This document shows positions 24,216 through 36,942 of a DNA stretch of 64,000 bases, one piece after another. Source of the stretch: Epiperipatus broadwayi (lineage: Eukaryota > Onychophora > Udeonychophora > Euonychophora > Peripatidae); the NCBI GenBank assembly GCA_028023455.1, contig JAQFVV010012434.1, forward strand, positions 6,996,157 to 7,060,156, in the 5' to 3' direction. The notes below the pieces were generated by a model. The model did no database searches, had not been told where the DNA came from, and saw only the letters and a list, made by a program, of their open reading frames with translations. How positions within the stretch are numbered: the stretch's first letter is position 1; each line of letters starts with the position of its first letter. A program made the translations under genes and the position numbers.

Positions 24216-26699
24216 GTAAGATGTGGTCTTACATTCCTCAAAAGCCATTAAAAACACTCTTACATAATTCAAACCCAAGACCTATGACATAATATTCTCT
24301 ACACACAATAGAAATCAAGCTATATAAATATAAAATGAGAATACAAATAAAACTTAGTATAGAGAAATGAAATGTTCACAAGCACTATAGCTAAGAAACA
24401 ATTGTTTCTTTGATAAACACATTATTTAAACTAAGCTATAAAACTTAGACACTAACACTTACCTTTGTTAAAAACCTCTTGTCAATTGTTACTAATTTAC
24501 TCATATTACTGCAATACAGGGAAAGGATGACCAGATTTAGATGCAAGCAAAAAAATTAAAAAAAATACTCAAAGAAAAGAAATAACAGTTTTTTTATTGT
24601 TATTAATCTATCATATATATATATGAACTATAGAAAATGATGTAAATAATTAATCAAATGCATGAACATGAACCTGCTGTTTGAAAACATCAAATTCACA
24701 TCCAAATCAGACAACTTGTTTTTGGTGATTATCAAAAAATATAAACAAATGACCATCTTAAAAATCGGATCAAAAACTTTCATCGGCTAACCAAGACGTA
24801 CTTTTCTTGAGCAGAAAAATTGAACTTGGGTTTGAACAGAAAAGTCTGTCACCATCAAAATAAAAGCATTAAATGGAAATAGCTCATAGGACTCTGAGTA
24901 AAGTTAAATTAAACAACATATAAATTTAAGCCCAGACAATTCAGGGATACTAAATTAAAAATATCAAAAAATAGCTTTAAACTATTCAATATTTCAAGAG
25001 CATTCCCAAGTTTAAGTGGAGAGTAGATCAATTCTAACTTGAGATTATCAACAGCAAATTTATTGCTTTTCAATTCACTCAAGAACTCTTATTATTTACA
25101 TTTATAAAAACACATACAACCGTGCATTGCTAAGTGTGAAGTTACATCAAGGAAGAAAAATCAGCCATGGAGCTGTAACCACCTAAACTAAATTTAATCC
25201 AATATAGCATTTATTCATCTATGCTGTGAACACCATCATCTTTATTATTTAGATGCAAAGCTGCAAACTCAACATCTCAATGCAGGTCATACAGAGAAAT
25301 TCTGATTACCATCAAATGTATTCTAGAACATTTAAATCCTAATAACTGAAATATGAACTGGATCAAAGAGGACAGTTATAATATTTTTAGGTTATTTTCC
25401 TTATGGACTCTTCTTTAGGTTGGTGTCATATTTTTCTTTATATTATTTTAAGTATAATTTTTATTTTATTTCTTTCCTTTAATATAGATTGAAGGGGGAA
25501 ATGGACTATTAATATGTGAGAGAAGGGAAAAACATTATTATCTTTATTGTAAATTAAAATAAAATATAGGTTCAGGCAAGAACTTGCTTGTAAATAGATC
25601 TAATCATTACCAGGAAAGAGATAAGATTTTACCCTATTATATATTAAACGATAACACTTGCACAGTGACACTTATTTGTTTTTGTTTGCTATTTATTTAT
25701 TTATTTGTTTTCAGTATATATGATTAATAATGTCTAGTATAGATGGTCTTTCCTATCTTTGTAGAGACAAATCATAATAGAAAGAGAAATCCCATATCAA
25801 TACTATATTATTTTTTCTCCGAGTACTGAAAACTATATTATCAATATGAATTCATCAATAAACTGATTGGAGATGAGGAATTATGATTTTGATGAAAATT
25901 AAATTAGCAAGCAAATATAAACATAAATATTAACAAACTATAATTTTAATTTTTTGTGTGTTATTATTGATATTGGATAAATATTCTTTGAAGAGAAACA
26001 GGGAGTGGATTAATGATATTAACCAAAATAATAAAATAATATTTACAGAGATCTAAACAAATTATTTATGTTTGTTATAACCTCATTGCCTAAATTATGT
26101 TAATTATAAATAAATTTGTTAGACATATGATTTTCAATTAAAGACTGTCATTTGTATTTTTTCTATATTCAGTTCTCAATTTGTCATATACTTGCACATT
26201 ATAAATAGTAATATTGATATACTCTGAAATAGAATATTATGTGCATTTGACCTGAGTTTGAACTCTGGGATTAACAGAATATAAAGTTGGAGAAAAGAGA
26301 TGAATATACAGGTAAATATTTGACATATGTCTTTATATATTAATACATCAGCTCTCAAAAATGAGATCAGAATGGACATGGGCCTAGATATTTGGAAATG
26401 CTAGTTATGCCTTCTCACCTACTCAAACAACATATCAAGTCTACTATCATGTAAGGTCAGGATCCATTTCATTACAATATATATATATATATATATATAT
26501 AGTGTATATGATATAGATTACATTTAAAAAATGTATCTTTGTATTTAAATCTGTTTAATATTGTTTATTTTTTTATTTCATATAATAGAACTTTCTTTCA
26601 TTGATACTTTGCAAAGAGTACAAAACAAAGGAAACAACCTTGATTATAAAAATCCATTTTTTCTGCCATATACCATATTTTGATATATATTTGGAATTA
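24216..26699. other. Intergenic with TA microsatellite
   Basis: No gene supported. A pure TA run lies at about 26477-26501. Confidence 0.4.
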
Positions 26700-27220
26700 G
26701 ATATTTTCATGGATTTTTAATTTGGTAAAGAATAGAATTAAAGAGATTATATCCATGTAATCAGACATAAGTATGTTTTTAATATTGCCAGAAAACCAAT
26801 TACTTATTGACAATCCTGAAACTCAACACATTATCTCTATTAATTTATAAAATAGTTTTTTTGTTTTGAGTTTTAATAAATTAAAACAGATTCTTTTCAA
26901 ACTTAAGTTGTTATAAGAATTTAAACATGAAAGATAGGTGTGAGAATGCAGAAGACTTCATTGATCTCTTGCAAATAATTTTTTTTTCATGAATTTTTAT
27001 TTTAATGAATATCAAAAAGAAAGAGATTATATCCATGTAAACAAAATTATTTTTTCACTCTTGATGTTGCCAAGATATCAATTACTAATTGACATTTCTG
27101 AGGCTAGACAAGTTTTCTCTATTAATCTATAAAATAATTTCTTAGGTTTAGATTTTACAAAAGTAAAAGTTATCTTTTACTTCAAACTCAAGTTGTTATA
27201 AAGATTTAAACACAGAAAAA
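26700..27220 (+). repeat. Diverged tandem duplication, period about 285 bp
   Basis: Copy one (26700-26935) and copy two (26985-27220) share ordered blocks: 'agagattatatccatgtaa', a 'cca..aattact.attgaca' segment, 'tctctattaat.tataaaat', and 'aagttgttataa.gatttaaaca'. Divergence looks like 25-30%, so this is an old duplication. Confidence 0.7.
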
Positions 27221-27639
27221 TATTTATAACACTGAAAATAAATAATAAACAAAATTAAATCAAATAAATGTAAAAATCTAAATCAAATTGCAAAATTGAT
27301 ATTTTTATATTATAAGCTTATCTAAGTACATAAAGTTAAAATTCTTACTGCATAAATTATATGCTTATAAACTATTAGCTGAACATTCTTCTATAAAATC
27401 CATCTTAATAATCTCATCTATTTCTTAGTTCTTATTACACAATTATTTTTGAAGTCCTGGTTCATTTTGTGTCTCTTATCCTATTTGAATAAAATTTGTT
27501 TTACTAATTTCATTACTCTATCCTCGCATTTCCTAATTTCATCATAAACATTGCAAATTTCTCTTACTTTTAAATTTCTACACTCGCATGCAACTATATT
27601 GGACTTCCTTCATCATTCTATAATTAAAAAATGAGTATT

Positions 27640-28230
27640 TAATATTTTTTCTTCCATCTCGACACAACAATTCAGGTGCTACATGCTCGACGGCCATTTA
27701 CGCTACAATGTTTGATTTATAGCATTATAGTTTTTAAATATTGTTTTTTAAAATACTGATTTAGTATATACTGTTGAAGACAGGAATAAGCTTTCTTTTT
27801 GCAAATAGCATTTATGATTTTTTTTAAATGCCTTAACATACATTAATTTTTTGAGATTTACTATTATGATGCTTGATTTATAGCATTTTTTATTTTTTTT
27901 TATTTTTCAACATACATTAATTTTTTGATATTTACTATTACAATGCTTGGATTTAAAGCATTTTTGATAATTTTTTAAATTGTATTGCCTTGGGCTATTT
28001 AAGCTCCACGTTACTGTCTTGTCTCCGCCCATTTCCATTTCTAGTGCCTTAGGCGATTTATTTTTTTGAAAACTGAGTGTTTCCAGTCGATCTCACTTAT
28101 CGCTTGCATGTTCCAGCAGTGTTTTTGGATGTTTTAAAATTCAAAATGGCCACTGAGCACGTACTATATCAGCACCAAAATTCATATACTCTTTTTGACT
28201 GTCTTCCTGGTTTCTAATAACAATAAACCC
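27640..28230 (+). promoter_or_regulatory. Possible CpG-richer promoter-like stretch
   Basis: CpG is denser than background ('ctcgacggcc', 'ttacgctac', 'tccgccc', 'ggcgattt', 'gtcgatctc', 'gagcacgtac'). A GC-box-like 'ccgccc' (about 28027) lies upstream of AAAATGG at 28144. That ATG opens only 23 codons (28146-28217) without a convincing splice donor. It also holds a tandem repeat of about 74 bp ('catacattaattttttga' at 27838 and 27912). Whether it is a real promoter is unproven. Confidence 0.22.
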
Positions 28231-28977
28231 ATTTTGTTGTAATTATACACTTTTTCAAATTTTATGCAATTTTTATTCATCTCAACCTCTAACTTATTAT
28301 TTTTATTTATATTTGCCTGCAAAATTCTATTTCTTTTTCTTTAACCAACTAATCTATTTCATTTTACACCAGTCTTAATTATATAACTAAAATGTATTCT
28401 CTACACATTTATCATATTATATAAATATATGAAAATAAATTGTATATTTATTAGCTTTTAAATAATAAATGTAATAATGCCAATATTGTTGATTGTTATT
28501 AATATTGGGATTGTCTAAGTGGTGACTGGTTTTTAATAATTATTAACATTGTATATTGTAAATCTTTTTTGACAAGCATGTTTGTTGCATAATTCAACTT
28601 CGTTTCCTCTAAAATTGGTAAACTATTTTAAATTTTTTTTAAAAGACAGCCATTGTGTTAATTAGGATATTTTTTTGAATCAGGTGTAATCTTCTCAATT
28701 ACAATTTTTAAAAATAAAAAGCACATATTACATAAATAACTATTCTAGTTTAGTATTAATATATCTGCATGCTATATTTATGACCCTAATTTGAATGCAT
28801 GCTGGATAAATTTAAAACTTGGGAAGGTTCTGATTCAACATTAATATATAAATAGATACATAACTATTCTTGCCTAGAGGATAAGTTTCCTAAATAATGT
28901 TTTTTCTATTATTATTTTTCCATGAGAAATATTCGAAAGATCTCCCTCCCCTACAATGACTTATTCAAAGAACTTTT

Positions 28978-29087
28978 AAATTTATTTTTATTACATAATA
29001 GATAAATTTTTAATTAAACATAGCTTCATATATATGTAAATAAAGGGAGTAAATCACTCTTTTCAGCCTATGTCTTAAAAGCACTCT
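28978..29087. mobile_element. Left part of MITE interrupted by the LINE
   Basis: 'taattaaacatag...tatatgtaaataaagggag' then 'aaatcactc' and 'cttaaaagcact' match the left arm of the intact palindrome at 35352-35632. The match stops at the LINE insertion point and resumes at 35118. Confidence 0.75.
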
Positions 29088-29225
29088 CATAACGCTTCCG
29101 GTTCTTAAACAGCAAGCAACGTGAATGATAGCTCTCCTCAAAAATTGAAATCAGCAGGAAAGGGGGTGTCAAACCCCATTCCAAACCCCTAAATACAAGG
29201 TAAGAGAAGTTTTATATATTTAAAA

Positions 29226-31634
29226 ATGGAATGTGACAATGATATCGATAATATACATAGCAATTCAAGCTTAAAATGTCACACTCAGTCGTTCAACAGA
29301 AACGATGGCCGAAATCTTCATAGCTATAATAACAAATCTCAGGCTCCATCTGAGATCAAAAACCTTCCCATTAGCAATACTAAGCACCAAATAATTACTG
29401 ACAACATTAAAATGCAAGAAATTATACAAACCTTGTCAGTTATATGCAATAGTGTTGGTCTCCCATCGGGCGAAATAACAGCCAATATTAATAATACATA
29501 CGAAAACAGTAACAACACTCACCGTATTTCCCAAACTCCTTTAGGAGAAATAAATAAATATAATTCATCCACAAATGCAAAACACCCTCAGAATAATTTG
29601 GAACAAAAAATAAAATATCAGCAAAATCTATCTGAAGAAAGTGAAAAAAAATTTTTAAAATCACCAGAAGTCACCAAATTCGCTGCTGTAACACCAGAGA
29701 CTGTCAAGAGTATTTCAGGAGAAAAAAATGAAATAATAGATAAAAAAAATCAACAAAACCCATTCACAAACAAATGAAAATTTCAAACTAGATGAACCTT
29801 TAATATCTACATCATTCGAACATTTCAAAACAGACTCACAAATCCAAACCCCAAAAAATCTATATCCTATGCTCACGCTTTAAGTATCAACAAAGACGTT
29901 AAAACCATGGAGACTAACTCGGTCAGCAATATTAATGAAATGCTTATAGGCTGTTCGGAATATGAAAGAGAAATCACAACAGAAGACAATCAACACTCCC
30001 AATCAATTAAGATATTAAATTATAATATTACCGATGAAATGCATCAAAACATAAACTATAATTTTAACAAAACTATTCCAAACATGCTCTATAAATCTTT
30101 CCAAAATTATTACAATGACAAAACTCTAATCCTAGCAGTAACAAATGAAAACTTATCATTATACAAATTCCACATGGAGCATTTATATTCCATAATTAAA
30201 CAACATCATTCAGAGTTAGGAATTTATCAAATACTAACTCACCCTAATGACAAATATGTGGCAATAAAATTTAAGACCTGGGCAGACAGGCTCCAATTTA
30301 AAAACAATATTAAAATACTGGGAAATAAAATACTTTGCACTGTAGAAATGAACAGACCTATGATACTACAAGGGAAAATCAAAAACTGCCTAACAAGATT
30401 CACTGAACAAGAGCTTCAAAATATCCTCAATCCCTATGGCACTGTTTCAAAATTTAAATTTCTTCCAGACCCCATCTTGAACGGAAACATAATATCAAAC
30501 ACAGCAATCTTCTCACTAGCCATGAAAAAAATGTTTCTCCCACTGGCATCCCTACTGTAGTTAATGCAAGAGGTTCACCAGTGGTCCTAACATTAAAGGG
30601 GTGTGGCCTCAGTGCTTTCACTGTTTACAAAGGACACACTTTATAAAGGACTATTTGGCATGTATCTGCACTATCTGCAATCAAAAGAAAGGCAAGTTCC
30701 ACCACTGCAGTGGAAAGAATATAGAAACAACAACTACAGACCCCAAACAGTCACCTAAAACAGACAATAATATTGAAAACCACACTGATAAACACAGAGC
30801 TACAACATCAAACTACACTGAATCTATAGACATAACTCCCACAGATGTAACACCAGACCACATAATATCTAGAGATGAAGATCAAGATGATAATCTTTCC
30901 CAACAAACTGAAATGGAATTCCACAACAATACAACCAAAAATAGAAATGATAAACAAACAACTACATCAAGTACACCTCATCTCATTTCAAACCAATACA
31001 CAGATAATATTCAGTCAATAAACAGTACAACATTGAAAAAAAGGGCTATGAATCAATGCTTGACAATCCTTCAGACTTGAAGTCACTTCCAATAGAAGAA
31101 ACAGACACCAGAATCAAAATAGACAAAAATAACACCCAATCACCTAGAAAGTCACAAAGTAAACAAAATACAATAACTCCACACCCTCAAAAAGAAAGTA
31201 GCAAAACCAATAAACCAAGGAAAAAACTCAACCTAGCACACACCAAAACTCCAAACATGGGGGAAAAGTATGGTTTGTTTGGACATTGGAATCAGGATCT
31301 TTCACAAGAAGTAGAGCTAACACGACAAGCTATAGCAAATATTAATAAATGGAAATCAGATGTTCCAGATAAATCAAGCTCAGATGATGATATGAATTCT
31401 GGGTTTATAACACAACTACCTACATTAAAACCAGATTCACAAGAATCACAAAGTAAACACAGAGTGTCATGGGAAAAAAAGAAAAGAAAAACCTCTGAGC
31501 ACTCTGATACTGATTCAGCACAAATGGAAGATGATCCCTATTTGGAATTACCAGATTCTATGGAAAATGAGGACCTCCCAGTACTCATGGAATCAAATCT
31601 ACATCAACTCTCATTGGAAGAAGCATCAGATTAA
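29226..31634 (+). pseudogene. LINE ORF1 (nucleic-acid-binding), frameshifted
   Basis: The frame starts with ATG at 29226 and is split into segments 29226-29777, 29907-30560, 30601-31080 and 31056-31634. The first part is Asn/Ser-rich and polar. The middle part (29907-30560) contains an RRM-like stretch ('FTEQELQNILNPYGTVSKFK', around residues 160-180 of that segment). Next comes a zinc-knuckle segment at 30601-30720 (CFHC...H...C, then CTIC...HHC). The last part is acidic and Ser/Lys-rich. LINE ORF1 proteins bind their own RNA to form the retrotransposition particle. Because the segments abut in order, I read them as one former ORF of about 800 codons rather than separate genes. Exact frameshift positions are approximate. 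Confidence 0.75.
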
Positions 31635-31710
31635 GAAACCAATTATAGTCATTTACTTCCAAATTCTCCCTGAGACCTGGGGCCAGCTGAGGGGGCAGGG
31701 ACACTATATT

Positions 31711-34700
31711 ATGAACTATAAAATTGCAGGGATTTATGTCCATGGCCTCAACTCAGTGGCCTGTGCTCACGCAATTAGAAATTGGATAAGCATTAACTTT
31801 CCCCACATCCTTATAATGGAGGAAACCAAATTCCATAATAACACTGACACTAAAATAGAAACATTAATTGCCACTATGGGCTTCGCTAAATTTTCAGTTG
31901 GACATTCAGCAGCTGGAGGGGGTTGGAGTATTAATTAACAAAAAATTTCCTCCAAACAAATTCTGTATAATCTATTTGGACAACAACTTAATCTTATTAG
32001 AAATAGACTATTGGGGCTACAGCATAAATCTAGCTTATATATACACTTCAAACAATCCTACTATCTATCACAAAATCATTCAGATTTTAAATGCTATCCT
32101 TAGCAACAAATCAGGCTCTTTACTTATACTGGGAGATTTTAACACCACATATGGTCGCTTTAACTTAAAATTTCTTCCACTGATAAATAAAAACTTGATT
32201 TGTGGAGAAGGATTCCTTCCTCCTGGATCCTACTCCTTTTACACCAAATCCCACTAAACCCTAATAGACCTATTATATTATTCCCCAGATTTACATTTTC
32301 ATCTAAATGCAAAACTTTTACCAATTTCATTTTCAGACCATATGGCCCTTGTAGTTACTCTTGAAACCATGGCTGGCCTCCCAATCCCAGAGGCTCTTCA
32401 CAAAACCATGAGGATGGTAACAAAATCAAATATGACAGAGGCCATAGTGTCCGAATCTTATATATATTTTCACAAAGTCAACATCCTTTCAAGACCAGCT
32501 GAAGAAGCCTGGTTTTCAATTATAGGCATCCTACAGACAATATTAAAACACGACACCATGAAATCCAAAGGCCCTAATGGCCTCTTCAGAGATCTTCTAC
32601 AAATAGAGAATCAGCTTCAGATGCTCCAAAGTCAACCTATCAAAACACAAGATATATCTAGTCTTAAAAACCTATACCGATCAAGACAAATATCCCTGGC
32701 AGAATACCTATCCATTAGGAGAGCCAAATGCTATTTATCACAATAACACCACTGGACCAAAGGCTACTTGAGATAAGCACTTGGAGGGAAAAATAATAAA
32801 ACCACTCCCACCTCCATCATTGCAGATGGGAAAATTTTACTGGGAACACCTATGATGAACACAATAAAAGAACACTTCTGGCAAAGAATGCAAACTGCAA
32901 TCTTCAATGGCACACAATCTTGGTATGAAGTTGATCCACAGGCACCACATGGGATCACAGAAAATCTACTTCAACAGAAAATATCTTCCCTTCCAGATGG
33001 TATGCATCCTGGATTACATGGGATTCCCAGATTCCTAATCCTACACCTCAATCAATTTGCAATTCCCATAATGAAGAAGATGGTGGATTACCTAGCAACT
33101 GGTAATAGAGTGATACCTAACCTTTACCCAGTGGTGTTGGTTCCATTTATAAAAAAAAAATCAGGTTATGGATCTCTCAAACATCAGACCTATTTCCATG
33201 ACACCCCTGCTAATTAAAATTGTAGAGTCCATGATCAAAGACCTCATCCAACCAAATGTCTTAAAGCACATATGTAACAACCAATATGCCAAGAAGGGAT
33301 CCTCTAATGCACATGCAATGGGAAACATAATCTCCATTATTGATTATGTCAGAATCCACTGGAAGTCAGGGCTGATAGCTATTCAACTGGACATTGCTAC
33401 AGCCTTTGACTCAGTACATATAGACATACTCTTAAATATTTTGGCCAAGTATGATGTTTATGCAGCTGCTGTCCAGATCATAAGCAATTTACTATACAAC
33501 AGGGAAATTTTTATCACTATGGATGGTAACATCACCTCCAGATTTAAACTGACACAAGCTCAACCTCAGGGTTCCCCCTCAGTGCCCTATGCTTCATCAC
33601 ATATATAAATCCTCTCCTGATGGATTTGGAAAAAAATCTACCAGGTCTTTTTATACCCAATTTAAGCAGAGAATTCAACATGTTTGCCTACATGGATGAT
33701 GTAATGATCATCCTACAATCAAGAAAACATATTCCTTTGCTACAAACAATATTAAGCTGCTGTACTGAGAAATACAGGCTGCAATTCAACCCCAGCAAGT
33801 CTGCCTCCTGGCAAATTGTTTCAGGAAGGAAAATAAACACCCTCTTCTCTGCCAAGCCACAGAGATATCTTGGGTTTTCCATATTCAAATCTACCACAGC
33901 AATGACCAAAGAGATTCAGGATAACATCCTGGAAACAACAAACAAATTCATCACTTTCTTGTCACAAGTCTACCTTTCCCTCCCTCGCAAGGTAGCACTA
34001 ATTAACATGAATGTGATGTCAAAAATAGCATACTTTCTTCCATTTATCAAATGCATCAAAAGCTTCATAAATAAAATAAATGGCTTGTGCTCAAGGCTTT
34101 TCTGGAAAGGTAAAATGGTCGCGATCAGCCTCAAAGGCACTCAGTGACCAAGAAAGCTAAATGGTCTTGCTCTCCACTCCATTCAGGCATTGATTTACTA
34201 AAAAACCCACAACATCATACACAACTTGGTAGCATCATATGGTTTTAACACAATTCTCCAAAAAACTTTCCTTCAAAAGGTAACACCCACTGACCGACCC
34301 CCACCAGACAGACAAACATGGATCACTAGAAACACAAGTCTTATCAAACAGCACTGCCCAATAAACGACTCCACATTCAATTCTAAAATATCATTATGGC
34401 AAGCATATACAATCCTCCATCCAATCTTACATCCTATAATCAACACATTTTATTACAATAATCAGAAACTGGTATCCAAATGTCTAGAGGCCAAATACCT
34501 AGACTTCCTCATTAAATACAACATGAATGGACTATCTACTAATCACTTCCTATTTTACAAAACGTGGTCACAACATAGACTCTACTTGCAGCATTTGCAT
34601 GAACGGTGATGAGACATTGGAACACCTTTTCTCACAATGTATGGGATTCAGAGTGTTCTGAGAAATCATACTCTCCAACAGCAAGATAGATTTCCAACTG

Positions 34701-34934
34701 ATCTCATCTCTGAAAGATAGTATAAATACTAAAACCTATCCAGTAATACATCTCTCAATATTTTTGAACTATGCCATATGGGTTTCACATTGTAAACTAA
34801 TCATGGAACACCCACAACCTACTATAAAGCAGGTTTTTTCCAAAACAATGATTAAAATCCAGAAGAGAGACCAACTCCTGGCATTGTCAAAAACATTTGA
34901 GGACACTTGGACATTATACAATATGCCAAACTAA
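31711..34934 (+). pseudogene. LINE ORF2 (endonuclease-RT), frameshifted
   Basis: ATG at 31711. Endonuclease signatures in order: 'VHGLNS', 'ILIMEETKF', 'LILGDFN' and 'FSDHMAL'. RT signatures: 'IRPISMTPLLIKIVESMI' (near 33180), 'AIQLDIATAFDSVH' (motif A, near 33380), 'QPQGSP' (motif B, near 33560) and 'FAYMDDV' (catalytic YMDD, near 33690). A cysteine-histidine cluster C-x2-C...H...C ('CSICMNGDETLEHLFSQC') follows near 34590, and the frame ends TAA at 34932-34934. Breaks include a frameshift near 31925, an in-frame stop at 32255 between the GDFN and SDH motifs, and a one-base loss near 33577 inside motif B. The protein would nick target DNA and prime reverse transcription. Key catalytic motifs are visible, but no intact protein can be made from this copy. 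Confidence 0.88.
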
Positions 34935-35117
34935 CAACAAGGCAAAAAAAAGGGGGGGGGGGCTAACAATCAGATAACAAATATGTGAAAGATTGCACAA
35001 CATAGACTCATCAGAACCCAAATGGAAATAACAAGATAGTTAGAACAACAATGTAAACCCCAATTGTATGATTACACATCACTGTATACATTACAAATAT
35101 TAAATTATTATTGAAAC

Positions 35118-35216
35118 TAAAAGCACTCTAAATGTTGAACAAATAATCAAGAGTAGAATAAATCCACCTATTCTTGGTAGATCTGATGTTTATAAGCATA
35201 TCTTTGTCAACAATGT
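35118..35216. mobile_element. Right part of MITE interrupted by the LINE
   Basis: 'aaaagcactctaaatgttga' through 'gtttataagcatatctttgt' then 'caaca' continues the MITE of 28978-29087. It parallels 35430-35545 in the intact copy. The second arm beyond 35216 is lost or too diverged. Confidence 0.72.
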
Positions 35217-35351
35217 TGGTAATTCAGAGTGAAATTAATTTATCAACCAGATGGAATATGGTAATTAAGAGTTATTAAACTCATGCTTAATTATATAAGA
35301 CTAGAGACAGCATCTCACTTTTAATTCCATATTGTAATAATTAAAGAAGAT

Positions 35352-35632
35352 TTAATATGTAAATTTTAAATTAAACATAACTCAATGTATATGTAAACAA
35401 AGGGAGAAAATCACCCACAGGCTATAACTTAAAAGCACTTTAAATGTTGAATAAAAAACAAGAATAGAATCAATCCAAATGAATTCATCTATTCTTGGTA
35501 GCTCTAATGTTTATAAGCATATCTTTGTCAACATTTAGAATGCTTTTAAGTCATATAGCCTGGTGGAAAATGATTTATTCCCTTTGTTTACATATACATT
35601 GATCTATGTTTAATTTAAAATTTACATATTAA
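35352..35632. mobile_element. Intact palindromic MITE
   Basis: The left terminus 'ttaatatgtaaattttaaat' (35352) mirrors the right terminus ending at 35632, with 'acaaagggag' / 'tccctttgt' and 'taaaagcact' / 'atgctttta' paired further in. The palindrome includes TTAA at both ends, so a TTAA or TA target is possible. This is the reference copy for the MITE that hosts the LINE. Confidence 0.85.
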
Positions 35633-36104
35633 TAGTAAATAAAATAAAATCATATATCACATGATTCAATTTTTTAAGTTTGTAAATAAGAATAATGAGT
35701 GGTGCTAATTGCTCTAGCAAGCTTTATTGATAAATGTCACAAAAGAAAGCATTTAAAAATCTCTATCTAGAAATTATCTCCCAATCCTCAGACAACTGGT
35801 TTCATGCTTTGGCAATCCTCAGTGAGGTGCTAAGGTAATTTCAGACATTAGATCTAAAAATACCAACTCAAAGCTAGTATTTATGTAAAATTAACTATTA
35901 AGTAAAAAATTTGAAAATTTCTGATACCTATATGTCTTCAAACCCAGATAGCTAACTTAAATAGCTATATGGGGAAAAATCTTCAGCCAAACCATACATT
36001 AATACCTTTAGTAATATAACATCACTTAAGATCTAAAAGCAAAACTATAAATAGTAAATAAAATATGTGAGGGGTAAGAATGACTTAAAACCAACATGGA
36101 TATC
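35633..36104. other. Intergenic, nothing recognised
   Basis: AT-rich spacer. No feature supported. Confidence 0.4.
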
Positions 36105-36440
36105 AATAATATTGAAATCAACAAAGGCTTTGAGTATTTAATCATCAGATTTTCATTGCTATGGATGGGTGAAGAGTTAGAGGGTGAAGATTGAAACTTA
36201 TCCATTAAAGTTTGAGGATTTACTCTCTTAATATAAACTGAGCACTGATTATGTGTGTGTGTAGCAGATGATGATCTGGATCAATTGACAAATGCTGGTT
36301 CAGCCTGAAATAAATATATCATTTATCTTTTTTTACATGTATGTGGTCATGTGTATCAGTTATATAAGATGAAGTGGATAGTTGTAGGGAAATTGAACAT
36401 GTGAATTCCAAGTCCCTTCTAATTACATTAAGTTTAATAT
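36105..36440 (-). repeat. Dispersed foldback-related repeat, inverted copy
   Basis: Reverse complement of the family at 22953 and 38404. 'catcagattttcattg', 'aaactgagcactgat', 'gatctggatcaattgaca' and 'gtatgtggtcatgtgtatca' occur in the mirrored order. It lies about 480 bp upstream of the LRR-gene exon. Confidence 0.75.
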
Positions 36441-36922
36441 AGACAATACACATGTATTTAAATATTAAATACATAATACAAAAATAACCTCATGTCTTAG
36501 ACATCCATTTACCCTGTCCATAAATTTAAATTCAAATCCAGATGAAATTTGGAAGTTTTAAGCTATCTTAGGACTCAGTTCAAGCCCTCTAATATTGGTC
36601 AGTAAATAAGTATTCAATATGTTTTTCTATAAAATAATAAAATGGTTATTAGTTTTTTTTAAATTAGAAAATAATATATAAAAAAGTAATTATTTACCAT
36701 TTAGCATTTTAACAAGTGTGGTATTATCTTTATTTTCATAGTCTCTTTTTAGAAGTATACTGGAGAAGCCTTTACTTGTGTTAAATATTGTTTTATATTT
36801 AACCCCCCCTCTCTGTTTCTAAACAAATACACATTCAGATATATTAATATATTCAAAATAACAATATAATTATAATTTTTATGTATTATGTAATTTAATT
36901 ATTTTTCTAAAATTTTTTTCAG

Positions 36923-36942
36923 ATATCTTCTATCATCAAGAA
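36923..36942 (+). other. 5' UTR part of the LRR-gene exon
   Basis: The polypyrimidine tract and AG ending at 36922 look like a splice acceptor 20 nt before the ATG. The upstream exon and promoter are not identified. Confidence 0.55.

Larger units (their letters stand above)
29088..35117 (+). mobile_element. Full-length non-LTR retrotransposon (APE-type LINE)
   Basis: A 6.03-kb insertion flanked by the perfect 12-bp direct repeat TAAAAGCACTCT (29076-29087 and 35118-35129), a target-primed reverse-transcription signature. It carries an ORF1 region with a zinc knuckle and an ORF2 region with apurinic endonuclease, RT and C-terminal CCHC, then a 3' UTR with an A8G10 run at 34941-34960 that ends 'attattattgaaac' without poly(A). 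Both ORFs are broken by several frameshifts and at least one in-frame stop, so it is inactive now. The C-terminal CCHC and the ORF1 knuckle fit several APE clades (L1/Tx1, I/Jockey-like). I do not assign the clade. Confidence 0.92.
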
